Shown here in pieces: positions 1 to 12,600 of a stretch of DNA of 64,000 bases. Within the stretch, counting starts at the first letter, position 1; every line of letters starts with the position of its first letter. The notes under the pieces are model-generated. The model worked only from the letters and a program-made list of their open reading frames with translations, ran no database searches and was not told where the DNA came from. The DNA is from Leguminivora glycinivorella (lineage: Eukaryota > Arthropoda > Insecta > Lepidoptera > Tortricidae): positions 13,841,549-13,905,548 of the forward strand of contig NC_062990.1 of assembly GCF_023078275.1 (NCBI RefSeq), in the 5' to 3' direction. A program made the translations under genes and the position numbers.

Positions 1-92
1 GTGGAAAGAGTTTAATGATAGCGCCTTGTCAACTTTAGTGTTAGTGATGAATAAAAGTGTAAAAAAATTACCCCTTTCACTCTATATCAAAA

Positions 93-425
93 TACATTAC
101 GATACAAGTGCGTAAAAACATTTTTTTTTCGCACGTGTATCGTACAACGTTTTTCAATACAGATGGCCCTCCGAAGTTTCGATCTGCTATAATTACAATG
201 AACCACTTCTCGCACTAGTGCGTAAAAAAATACCATCTGTACTGAAACATATTTTTCAGTACAGATGGTGTTTTTTTACGCACTATAAAATTATATACAT
301 CCTGTATTAGGTTCATTTTAAAATAAACTAGTTTAGTGTCGATTTAAAAACTCCCTTCGGTCGTGTTTTAATATATCGCCACTCGTTTTGATCTTCCTTT
401 TTTACGCACTTGTATCGTAATGTAC
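93..425. mobile_element. Palindromic MITE family A, copy 1
   Basis: Inverted arms starting TACATTACGATACAAGTGCG, with the same sequence in reverse at the far end and an inner pair around CAGTACAGATGG. Further copies lie at 12.7, 22.4, 45.5, 48.1 and 56.5 kb. No coding capacity. Confidence 0.8.
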
Positions 426-440
426 TATACGTATTTGGTC

Positions 441-482
441 AAAATGAAATGAAATGAAATGAAATGAAATGAAATGAAATGA
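441..482. repeat. (AAATG)n microsatellite
   Basis: About eight tandem copies of a pentanucleotide, AAATG/GAAAT. Confidence 0.9.
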
Positions 483-618
483 TCTGTATCAACTACGTAT
501 AGAGTTTGTAAATATACATATACAACATAAAATTATACATGATGAAAGAGAGAATCAATAAAATTACATTATTATTTTTACGTACACAGCCAAATACTTT
601 ATTAAGATTTTTTTTCAG

Positions 619-639
619 ACCTGTTTAATGACTGATAAG
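619..639 (+). CDS. Microexon a (TCLMTDK)
   Basis: 21 nt between a T-rich acceptor (run of T then CAG) and donor GTACTT; phase 0 gives TCLMTDK. It is 6.5 kb from the next exon, across the satellite block, so its membership of the gene is less sure than for the others. Confidence 0.5.
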
Positions 640-3600
640 GTACTTAAATTAGATACCTACTTGTTATACTCGTACTACTGTTTACATTAATCCATACTAA
701 CTATACTAATATTATAAATGGGAAAGTGTGTGTTTCTGTTTGTTTGTCCGTCTTTCACGGCAAAACGGAACGACGAGTTGACGTGATTTTTTAAGTGGAG
801 ATAGTTGAAGGGACGGTGAGTGACATAGGCTACTTTTTGTCTCTTTCTAACGCGAGCGAAGCCGCGGACAAAAGTTAGTAAAATATGCGCTAGTAGCGAG
901 GAGAGTCGACAGTCACCGACACTTAGAACGCCGCTTTTTTCCGGTAATCAAAGTACAAAAGGGGAAAGTGTCTACAGTGACAGGATGCAGAGTTCTTGTT
1001 AAATTCGTGGACGAGATATCTTTGGTTCTCTTTGGTAACCCTTAGGCGGCATATGTAAACGTTATGTTCTTATGCAACTTCATTCGCCAGGAAGTTCGGA
1101 TTAGTATTTGTTTACAAGAAAGTCTTTCCTGTTCCAGCGCCCCACGCTTTTACAATCAAATATTATAATTAAAAGCACATAGTTTTTAAACTTCTAAGCT
1201 CACAAATAGAGACAACTTGAACGATCCATAATTTATTTTTGGCTTTTACGTGCATTTATAAAAGCGTGTTTTATAGTGTTTTTTAAACTATTAATTTATT
1301 TTATACTTTTTAGTCATTAATAATGAAATACTTTTAACATTTATACATAAATTTATTTCAAGTAGGCGGATTTCACATGCCATTTGTGGCTTAGCGTGTA
1401 CTCATTGCTAATTGCTACTTAATAATAACTAGCGGCTACCTTCTTATTACGGTATTATCATAAAAATGTTTATACCTAGTAAGTTATCCGTAAAAGATAG
1501 ACAATATAGACATGTGCCATCGCGGACTTTTTGAAGACATTAGAGAGACATACTTTCGCCATACATTGTTTTGAAGCTCTCAGCTAGTGGGATTTTGTTT
1601 GACTCGATTAGAAAATATTGTCACATTTCAACTAATTCAAACAAAATTTATTTATTTCTTTTTTGCCGAGCCCCCCTTTATTTTCTTTTAAGGGTCACAG
1701 GAAAACCATTACCCAACTTATTTTAAATACAACGTTTATCTTTCTTTTATGCGGGGGGCTTCGCCCCCAGAGCCCCCCTTTGTTTGCTCTTAAAGGTCAC
1801 AAGAAAACGCTAACCCAACTTATCTTAAATACTAGGTACGTTGATCTTTCTTTCATGCGGGGGCTTCGCCCCCCGAGCCCCCTTTGTTTGCTCTTAAAGG
1901 TCACAAGAAAACGCTAACCCAACTTATTTTAAATACTACGTTGATCTTTCTTTTATGCGGGGGGGCTTCGCCCCCCGAGCCCCCCTTTTCGTTACTCCTA
2001 AGGGTCACAAGAAAACCCTAAACCAACTTATTTTAAATACAACGTTGATCTTTCTTTCATGCGGGGGCTTCGCCCCCGAGCCCCCTTTGTTTGCTCTTAA
2101 AGGTCACAAGAAAACGCTAACCCAACTTATTTTAAATACAATGTTGATCTTTCTTTTATGCGGGGGCTTCGCCCCCGAGCCCCCTTTGTTTGCTCTTAAA
2201 GGTCACAAGAAAACGATAACCCAACTTATTTTAAATACTACGTTAATCTTTCTTTTATGCGGGGGCTTCGCCCCCGAGCCCCCCTTTCGTTACTCTTAAG
2301 GGTAACAAGAAAACCCTAACCCAACTTATTTTAAATACAACGTTTATCTTTCTTTTATGCGGGGGGTTCGCCCCCCGAGCCCCCCTTTGCTTGCTCTTAA
2401 AGGTCACAAGAAAACGCTAACCCAATTTATCTTAAATACTACGTTGATCTTTCTTTCATGCGGGGGCTTCGCCCCCCGAGCCCCCCTTTGTTTGCTCTTA
2501 AAAGTCACAAGAAAAAGCTAACCCAACTTATTCTAACTACTACGTTGATCTTTCTTTCATGCGGGGGGCTTCGCCCCCGAGCCCCCCTTTTCTTTACCGA
2601 GCCCCCCTTTTCTTTACTCTTAAGGATCACAAGAAAACATTAACCCAACTTATTTTAAATACAACATTGATCTTTCTTTTATTCGGGGGGCTTCGCCCCC
2701 CGAGCCCCCTTTGTTTGCTCTTAAAGGTCACAAGAAAACGCTAACCCAACTTATTCTAAATACTACGTTGATCTTTCTTTCATGCGGCCCCCCTTTTCTT
2801 TACTCTTAAGGATCACAAGAAAACCTTAACCCAACTTATTTTAAATACAACGTTTATCTTTCTTTTATGCGGGGGGCTTCGCCCCCCGAGCCCACCTTTG
2901 TTTGCTCTTAAAGGTCACAAGAAAACGCTAACCCAACTGATTCTTAATACTACGTTGATCTTTCTTTTATGCGGGGGGCTTCGCCCCCCGAGCCCCCCTT
3001 TGTTTGCTCTTAAAGGTCACAAGAAAACGATAACCCAACTTATTTTAAATACTACGTTAATCTTTCTTTTATGCGGGGGCTTCGCCCCCGAGCCCCCTTT
3101 TCGTTACTCTTAAGGGTAACAAGAAAACCCTAACCCAACTTATTTTAAATACAACGTTTATCTTTCTTTTATGCGGGGGGTTCGCCCCCCGAGCCCCCCT
3201 TTGTTTGCTCTTAAAGGTCACAAGAAAACGCTAACCCAATTTATCTTAAATACTACGTTGATCTTTCTTTCATGCGGGGGCTTCGCCCCCCGAGCCCCCC
3301 TTTGTTTGCTCTTAAAGGTCACAAGAAAAAGCTAACCCAACTTATTCTAACTACTACGTTGATCTTTCTTTCATGCGGGGGGCTTCGCCCCCGAGCCCCC
3401 TTTTCTTTACCGAGCCCCCCTTTTCTTTACTCTTAAGGATCACAAGAAAACATTAACCCAACTTATTTTAAGTACAACATTGATCTTTCTTTTATTCGGG
3501 GGGCTTCGCCCCCCGAGCCCCCCTTTGTTTGCTCTTAAAGGTCACAAGAAAACGCTAACCCAATTTATCTTAAATACTACGTTGATCTTTCTTTCATGCG

Positions 3601-6600
3601 GGGGGCTTCGCCCCCCGAGCCCCCCTTTGTTTGCTCTTAAAGGTCACAAGAAAAAGCTAACCCAACTTATTCTAACTACTACGTTGATCTTTCTTTCATG
3701 CGGGGGGCTTCGCCCCCGAGCCCCCTTTTCTTTACCGAGCCCCCCTTTTCTTTACTCTTAAGGATCACAAGAAAACATTAACCCAACTTATTTTAAATAC
3801 AACATTGATCTTTCTTTTATTCGGGGGGCTTCGCCCCCCGAGCCCCCCTTTGTTTGCTCTTAAAGGTCACAAGAAAACGCTAACCCAACTTATTCTAAAT
3901 ACTACGTTGATCTTTCTTTCATGCGGCCCCCCTTTTCTTTACTCTTAAGGATCACAAGAAAACCTTAACCCAACTTATTTTAAATACAACGTTTATCTTT
4001 CTTTTATGCGGGGGGCTTCGCCCCCCGAGCCCACCTTTGTTTGCTCTTAAAGGTCACAAGAAAACGCTAACCCAACTTATTCTTAATACTACGTTGATCT
4101 TTCTTTCATGCGGGGGGCTTCGCCCCCCGAGCCCCCCTTTTCTTTACTCTTAAGGATCAGAAGAAAACCTTAACCCAACTTATTTTAAATACAACGTTTA
4201 TCTTTCTATTATGCGGGGGCTTCGCCCCCCGAGCCCCCCTTTATTTGCTCTTAAAGGTCACAAGAAAACGCTAACCCAACTTATTTTAAATACTACGTTA
4301 ATCTTTCTTTTATGCGGGGAGCTTCGCCCCCCGAGCCCCTCTTTTCGTTACTCTTAAGGGTAACAAGAAAACCCTAACCCAACTTATTTAAAATACAACG
4401 TTTATCTTTCTTTTATGCGGGGGCTTCGCCCCCCGAGCCCCCCTTTGTTTGCTCTTAAAGGTCACAAGAAAACGCTAACCCAACTTATCTTAAATACTAC
4501 GTTGATCTTTCTTTCATGCGGGGGCCTTCGCCCCCCGAGCCCCCCTTTGTTTGCTCTTAAAGGTCACAAGAAAACGCTAACCCAACTTATTCTAAATACT
4601 ACGTTGATCTTTCTTTCATGCGGGGGCTTCGCCCCCCGAGCCCCCCTTTTCTTTACTCTTAAGGATCACAAGAAAACCTTAACCCAACTTATTTTAAATA
4701 CAACGTTGATCTTCCTTTTATGCGGGGAGCTTCGCCCCCCGAGCCCCCCTTTATTTGCTCTGAAAGGTCACAAGAAAACGCTAACCCAACTTATTTTAAA
4801 TACTACGTTGATCTTTCTTTCATGCTTCCCCCCTCGAGCCCCCCCCCCTTTTTCTGTTCTTATCTTCCGGCACCATCATCAGGCCTTGAAACCTAATCGT
4901 AGTCATAGTTCATTACAAGACTTTTCTAAGAAGCCCAAAAACAGCTATGATACGATGTTCCATCATGTAGTTCCAGTTCATATCTTCCGGCTCCATCATC
5001 AGACCTTGAAACCTAATCGTAGTCAAAGTTCATTACAAGACTTTTCTAAGAAGCCCAAAAACAGCTATGATACGATGTTCCATCATGTAGTTCCAGTTCA
5101 TATCTTCCGGCTCCATCATAAGACCTTGAAACCTAATCGTAGTCAAAGTTCATTACAAGACTTTTCTAAGAAGCCCAAAAACAGCTATGATACGATGTTC
5201 CATCATGTAGTTCCAGTTCATATCTTCCGGCTCCATCATCAGACCTTGAAACCTAATCGTAGTCAAAGTTCATTACAAGACTTTTCTAAGAAGCCCAAAA
5301 ACAGCTATGATACGATGTGCCATCATGTAGTTCCAGTTCATATCTTCCGGCTCCATCATCAGACCTTGAAACCTAATCGTAGTCAAAGTTCATTACAAGA
5401 CTTTTCTAAGAAGCCCAAAAACAGCTATGATACGATGTTCCATCATGTAGTTCCAGTTCATATCTTCCGGCTCCATCATCAGACCTTGAAACCTAATCGT
5501 AGTCAAAGTTCATTACAAGACTTTTCTAAGAAGCCCAAAAACAGCTATGATACGATGTTCCATCATGTAGTTCCAGTTCATATCTTCCGGCTCCATCATC
5601 ATACCTTGAAACCTAATCGTAGTCAAAGTTCATTACAAGACTTTTCTAAGAAGCCCAAAAACAGCTATGATACGATGTTCCATCATGTAGTTCCAGCTCA
5701 TATCTTCCGGCTCCATCATCAGACCTTGAAACCTAATTGTAGTCAAAGTTCATTACAAGACTTTCCTAAGAAGCCCAAAAACGGCTATGATACGATGTTC
5801 CATCATGTAGTTCCAGTTCATATCTTCTGACTCCATCATCAGATCAGCTCAACAGTACCATATTATTGTATTGTCATCGGAACTACATATAGCTGCCAAT
5901 TTTCATTACGCTACGACTCCTGGAAGATGGTTAAATTAGGAATCTAAGGATCTAATTAGGATTATGGAATCTAAGGTAGATTCCATTACATACATAGTTA
6001 CATACACGACGACCTGATAAAAGCGTGTTAAAAAACCATCATTTTTCATTAATCTTCTCTGGCAGAAGGAAGGAAAATGGTAATTTTCCTCCTTGCTAGA
6101 AGGGTTCAATGTGACTTATTTCTGTTTCAGATCACTATTTTTTACTTTTATTATACCTACAATTTATTTTGGTTTCAACAATATATAAAAACAATAAAAG
6201 TTCCTAATATTGGCCTCCTGTTTTCTATTGTTTCTGTTAACATGTTTCGTGTGCTGTTGGTTTTCCAATAAATAAATAATAAATAATGAATATGGAAACT
6301 GTGCAGTATCTACATATTTATTTATTTATTTACAAACTTTATTACACAATTGACAAAAAAATATAAATGGCGGACTTAATGCCTTAAGGCATTCTAAGCA
6401 GTAAGTGTTCCATGGCAGTAAAATAATTGCTAACTCGTGCGTTAACAATTGAAATCCTCACTAAGCTCGTAATAGTCATAATCTTATTCCAGAATCCCTA
6501 TATAAGGGAATAGGGAACTTGACTGTAGTTAAAATAAAATATTTTATATTATACACGAAATAAAGCATCAGATAATTATAAGAAAAACATGGACAGAAGT

Positions 6601-9600
6601 TATTTTTAAATCCAATTTCTATTTAAATAGTCAGGTAGAAATATATAAAGTAACTGAGTTGATCGTGACGTCACTCAATTCGATTTCATATAAATTCCAT
6701 ATTAGCAAGTCGTTCAAATTCGTTTTGACAGTTGTTAAAAAGAAGCTGATTTGACTAGGAGGCACATAGCCTATTATAGAATCCTTTTCATTCAGGTTTC
6801 AACACCTTCGCCATAAATATGTAATTTTGCTCTCTTGTGATATGTGGGTTCGAACCCGGCTCGTACCAATGAGTTTTCTGAACTTATATACGAAATGTCA
6901 TTTGATATTTGCCAGTCGCTTTTCTGTGAAGGAAAACATCGTGAGGAAACCGGACTAATTCCAATAAGGCCTAGTTACCCTTCGGGTTGGAAGGTCAGAT
7001 GGCAGTCGCTTTCTTAAAACCAGTGCCTACGCCAAATCTTGGGATTAGTTGTCAAAGCGGACCCCAGGCTCCCATGAGCCGTGGCAAATGCCGGGATAAC
7101 GCATGGAGGATGATGCTCTCTTGTGATAAAATTTAGTACTTACCTATTGTATGTGTTTCAGAAAGCAGAATGTGACTGCCGCAAAGAGGTAGGATACTGC
7201 ACAGTAAAATTATTAAAACATAGCCAGCCTAGGAGCGGAGCGTGCAGCGGGGCGGACGAGCGAGCGTCCACCCCAACGGCCCGGCCACGACATTGGTCTA
7301 AGCGCGACAGCGGTGAGCGGCAGCCATACTTGCCAATGAAAAGTCCCATCGCTGTGTCTCGCTCCGATGTATGGCCGCCGCTCACCGCTGTCGCGCTTAG
7401 ACCAATGTCGTGGCTGAGCCGTAAGCAGCGTCGACTCAGGACACTTGTATGAGCTTCAATTGTTTGATATGCACGCCGCACGCCACGCTCGCTGCACGCC
7501 CAATATGAGCGTGCACTCACACATTACACTAACCGATGGTCACGTTAGCACGGTATATTCAAATAAGTCTTTTTTTTAGCCTACAATAAAAACATACCGT
7601 GGAAAGGTATGTAACTTCACTAATACTTAGCAAAACTGCAATAATAGTCATCCTATAAATAAAGTGCACAACCTCGAAACGTCAACATAATCTTTGATAA
7701 AATATATACGGCTACGGCTTTAAATGGAATAACGCCTGATGAGAAATTAAAGGCAATATTTGTAATAAATCAAACTGAGCAAAATACGTATATCAAATAT
7801 CAGGCGCTGTATCAGTAAGTTCACTTTAAAATAAATAAATAATTACTTAAATAAACATTCTGGGGCATTCTCAGACACAGATTGACTGAGTCCCACGATA
7901 AGTTCAAGGTGGCGTATGTTGTGGGTACTCAGACAACGATAGGTATATATAATAAACAAAATAAATACTTATTTACCTAGAAAACATCCATGACTGGAAC
8001 AAATATCTGTGCTCATCGCGCCCTTACCGGATTGAAATATTTTACAATCTTAGGGGTTATTTTCTTTAAAAAATCTACACAAATTTAAATTAAATTGGCT
8101 CAACGGTTCAAGCCAAGCACAAACTTCTGAAACTATGATGTTAAAGGCTTATTAAAGAGTCCCAAACATGCATGGCCCGAACCAGAAACTACAATAAACG
8201 AATAGCTATTAAAATAATTGTATTATGTGTAGAGGACACAGTTCAGATAAGAAAGCACATCAAATATTTTATGTTGTGTAAAGTACATATTTAGTGACAT
8301 TGAGAATTATTATATCTTTTTCTTCTGTGACAATTTGATATGTTTTCTCTTAAGAAGAACGACGTATTATTAAGCCATAATATAATTTATTGAAATTAAT
8401 TTTCAATTTTTCATAGAGTGCCTACCTAGTCTGTTAACATTTTTTTGATGAATACTTTCGCATGTTATATTGTATCTTGTTATTTAATGCATGTTAATTA
8501 TAAGATGTAATGTTTTGAAAAGAAGTGGCCCGCCGAGTTTCTTGCCGGTCCCATAGTGGATACCCCCCTCTAACTGAACTGAAATCTTTTCGAGGCTGAG
8601 GCGTAGGGTTAGAGCCGGCGTAGCTTTATTTGACGTTCATATGCGCATTGTAATACGCCTACTTGAAAAATAAATATTTCATCTTCATTTCATTTTCATA
8701 TTATATTAATATTTTATTCCTTACAGGAGGACTGTATTCCTAGGGTAAAAAATATAATTTACTTGTAACTAGCATTTACAATTTAGTTAACAGAGCAACA
8801 CATGATCTGTATTTTTTCTAATTAATATAATTATGAAAAAAAATATCGTTAAGTGCCACTTGCACCAACGAAAAAAGGAGGGTTAAGCCGAGGGTTAAAC
8901 CACCATTTTATATGGACTTTGACAGCCTATTAACCCTGAGTTAAGTGTTTGGTGCAAATGGGCCTAAGAAATCTAAATGACCGAAAAAAGATGGCGGGAT
9001 GACTTAGACGCATTCTATACACGCTGGCAGGATTACACAAGTAACAGGGTTTTTTTTTTATTTTTACTATCGAGTTGAGTGGAAGAAGCGTGGGGAGGCC
9101 CTTGCCCAGCATTGGGACACTACACCAGGCTAGTAAAAAGAGAAATTTTAGCATTTACATCCAAAAAAGTAACAATTGGTCAAATAGTTTGATAAATGAT
9201 AATTATGACTTCCTGAATGATGACTCAATTTTGAATTATTTTAGCCAACTACTAAAGCTACACCGGTAAGTTAAAAAAAAGCTCAGTATATAGACTACAG
9301 CATAAAAAAAATGTCATTCGTAAAATTGGTACCTATACTCTGTCAAACAAGTCTGTCAGTAAATAAGAAGAAAGAAAACTATATGCATCTTTTTGTTAGG
9401 GTGCTAGAGAAAAGGATACCTATAGTTTCTTTGTTCTTATTTACTGACTGACTTGTTTGACAGAGTATACATACCTATGTAGTTAATTGTCATGCTAGTT
9501 CAGTCAATGTCAGTACCTACATCTTGTACTGAGACTGACTGAAATAGCATGACACGTTCGTAAGTTTCCGTAACAATACGAAGGCAAATTTCTTCGCACT

Positions 9601-12600
9601 ATATAAGATCTGTCTGTACCTACTTAAAATTGATTTCGCATTTTTTTTTTTTTTACTTAAAACTTACTTTTTTCAAAGTGTTACTTGTCCCTTTTTGACA
9701 TCAATCAATATTGATATTTTGATTATGCCCCATAATAGTACAGTCGCCGTCAAAAATAAGTGATGATTTCTGTACCTTGTCATATTAATTAACGTCTTGA
9801 TTGAAATGTTATACGAAATTGTCAAACAATTAATAAAAGCGACAAGGTAGAGCACGGGAAGCTTGGTCGCGCAATAGACGATAAAATATCAGGCCGTCCC
9901 TATCGCACTTACAAATAGTGCGATAGGGACGGCCTGCTATTTTATCATCTATCGCGCGACCATGCTTCCCGTGCAGAAATCATCACTTCTTTATGCCGGT
10001 GACGGTACTATCGCTATGAACAAGGCAAATAAAATTGTACTAAGAAAATATTTTAAGTTGTTTCATTTTTATTAATGATAATTAATTCTAGACTAGGCAA
10101 TGACCAGATAATTTTAAAAGATATTTTCATCTCAATATATGACCAGGAATGCACTGTTGAAATTATTAAAAGTTTCTCATGTTCCACGGTGTATAATTTT
10201 GAACTAACAATTTGTTAAATATTAAACATCAGATTTAGATCCTCATCTAACCACAAAATTAGATTTTTTTTATACTACGTCGGTGGCAAACAAGCGTCCG
10301 GCCCGCCTGATGGAAAGCGGTCACCGTAACCTATGGACGCCTGCAACTCAAAGAGTGTCACATGCGCGTTGCCACCCCATTAGAATTTTGAAAAACCCGC
10401 TACATAGTGGACTGATTTTCATAAAACATGGCTAAGAAACACTTTCGACTAATTCAGCTTTCAAACAAAAAAAAACTAAATTTAAATCGGTTCATCCGTT
10501 TGGGATGCTACAGATTTAAGTAGTTCAATGAAAACTTAAAGTCTCTTTTACCATCACTTAAGGCTGCATCAGTCACAAAAACAACTTAAATGAATTTTCT
10601 GATTTCAGGATTCAAATTGCGAGGTATATGTATACACACACATTTCTTCAATGTTTCTAGTCAATTTTATACTAATTGTTTATTTTTTACTAAGGTTGTT
10701 ATGTATAGGTTACATGGTTTATTCGAATTAAATGACTGATTAATTTATTTTTTTATCATTATTCATTCAATCATTGATAAATATTATCCATCAACAAAAT
10801 AAGCCACACGAAACTATTATTTGTTCGAAGTCGATAGTGAAATCATAGTTTAAAACGTAAAATGAAATCATAGCATCCTTTCAATTCATTTAAATTTTTC
10901 CTCCTTTCAGTGCAAAGACATGGTAAGGAATATAATATTCTTGTTTAATTTCATTTCATTTCATTTATTCATAACAATAAAATTGTGTTGAACATTAGCT
11001 TAAAATCAGAACTAGTACTAGTACATATATATAATATTATATTGAAATTTGGAATTAAAGCTTAATTATAGTAATACCAAGCTGATGATATTATTAAACA
11101 TCGAAGTACCATATTTATAAATCTTTATGGTACTTTCACCTTTCTTGTATCAGTTTATATAGTTAAAATATCATAGGACGTTCTTACACAGATTGACCGA
11201 GTCCCACCGGGACCTTACCGGGATTCGAACCCGGGACCATGGTTTAGCAACCAGGGTCATTACACGCTAGGCCAGACCGGTCGTCAAAGTTGAAAACAAA
11301 ATTGTATTCTTAGTTCTTATTTATTTACTTAAATAGTCGACATCAAAGCTTGTACCTTTAAAATGGTGACATGCGATATTTTATTTTATTCGGAAAAACA
11401 ACAGCTTAAGATCTAAAATGGAGTTAGCAAAAATGTGTATCTGAAAAGCCAAATAAAGGTTTCAATCAATCAATCAAAATATTTATTCGTAATAAACTTA
11501 AAACTACACAATATGCAAAAAAAAGTATAACTAACAAATGTACAATACTACTACTTACAGAACTGTGCAAAGTCTTTAAGTTCAATATGAGAACGCGTAA
11601 GGCGCCTGACTTTGTCAAACAATAAAAAGGTATCGAAAAATTTAGTCATGGTAGGCAAGTACGGTCGCGTGATTAACAATATAACGTCAGGTCGTCCTTT
11701 TCGCACTATTTGCAAGTGCGATAGGGACGCTCCGATGCGATAAAGTTTATTCAACTAGTGTGCTACGCCCGCTGGTATAGAAAAATAAAGGAATATTCTA
11801 TGATAATAATATAAATGCGATAAGGAAATCCCGAAAGTTTCATACTCTTAGTTGTGTTCCAAAATATATAAAAAACTAAATAACGAGTTTTTTTTTTTCA
11901 GACAACGACTACTGAGAAGTCATCGCCGGTAGGGACTCAGCGTCATTTGAATTCAATCAATAAATCAAATAATTTATTCGTTTAGTTAAATTAAGTTTTA
12001 AAATAATACTACGTTGTAAAAGGTGTCTTTCCCTAGAGAAAAGGCCCAATTAAATTTATTTTAATCTCTAAAAACCCTCATAAAAGGATTTCTTCAATAA
12101 ATAATAAAATACTCCTATTAACCAATACGAGTGCGTTAGTGATAAAACAACTTACGTAAATTATCTGATTTCAGGATTGCGTGGTATATACACACAAGTT
12201 TCATCAATATCTCTAGTCAAGTTTACATAAACAATGGTTGATTATGTTTTATTCGTCATTCATTCATTCATTATTCAATAATGAACAATGATTGTTTTTT
12301 TTATTCCTCACTCATTCATTCAATTATCCATTAATAAAATAAGCAAAACGAAACTATTCTTTGTTCGAAATCATTGATGAAAATCATAGATTCAAAAGTG
12401 ATTCAAATTGCCGTCTTAAGTTAATATCCATTTATTGAATTTGTTCTTTCTTTCAGTGTGAACATAAGGTAAACAAAACAATATAATTTTCTTTTATGAG
12501 TATAGTTAAAAGCGAAAGTTAGTTCTTAGTTCTAATTTTTTTATTAAGTAGACTACAAAAAAGTACATATTAAGCTTTTTTATTTAAAATTATGACATGT

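Noticed and set aside
1046..1054. Possible 9-nt exon (AAY) after CCCTTAG
   Set aside because: The donor (ATGTAAAC) is weak and the peptide does not resemble any module; kept out of the gene model.
1663..3761. Several 60-115 codon frames in the 99-105 bp array
   Set aside because: Translations of the tandem repeat (GHKKTLTQLILNT repeated) that change frame with each G/C-run length change.
4415..5830. 471-codon open frame with a 40-residue repeat
   Set aside because: It runs through the end of one satellite and all of the 120-bp satellite; it is open only because 120 is divisible by 3, with no start context, splice signals or compositional sign of a gene.
1655..5860. CRISPR-like regular repeats
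   Set aside because: No spacers: units are contiguous tandem satellites in an animal genome.
7123..7520. Opposed 109 and 120 codon frames
   Set aside because: They lie over a palindromic GC-rich MITE; only the 27-nt exon at 7162-7188 is supported.
7794..7804. 11-nt unit before a strong GTAAGT donor
   Set aside because: Not a multiple of 3 and the acceptor lacks a pyrimidine tract.
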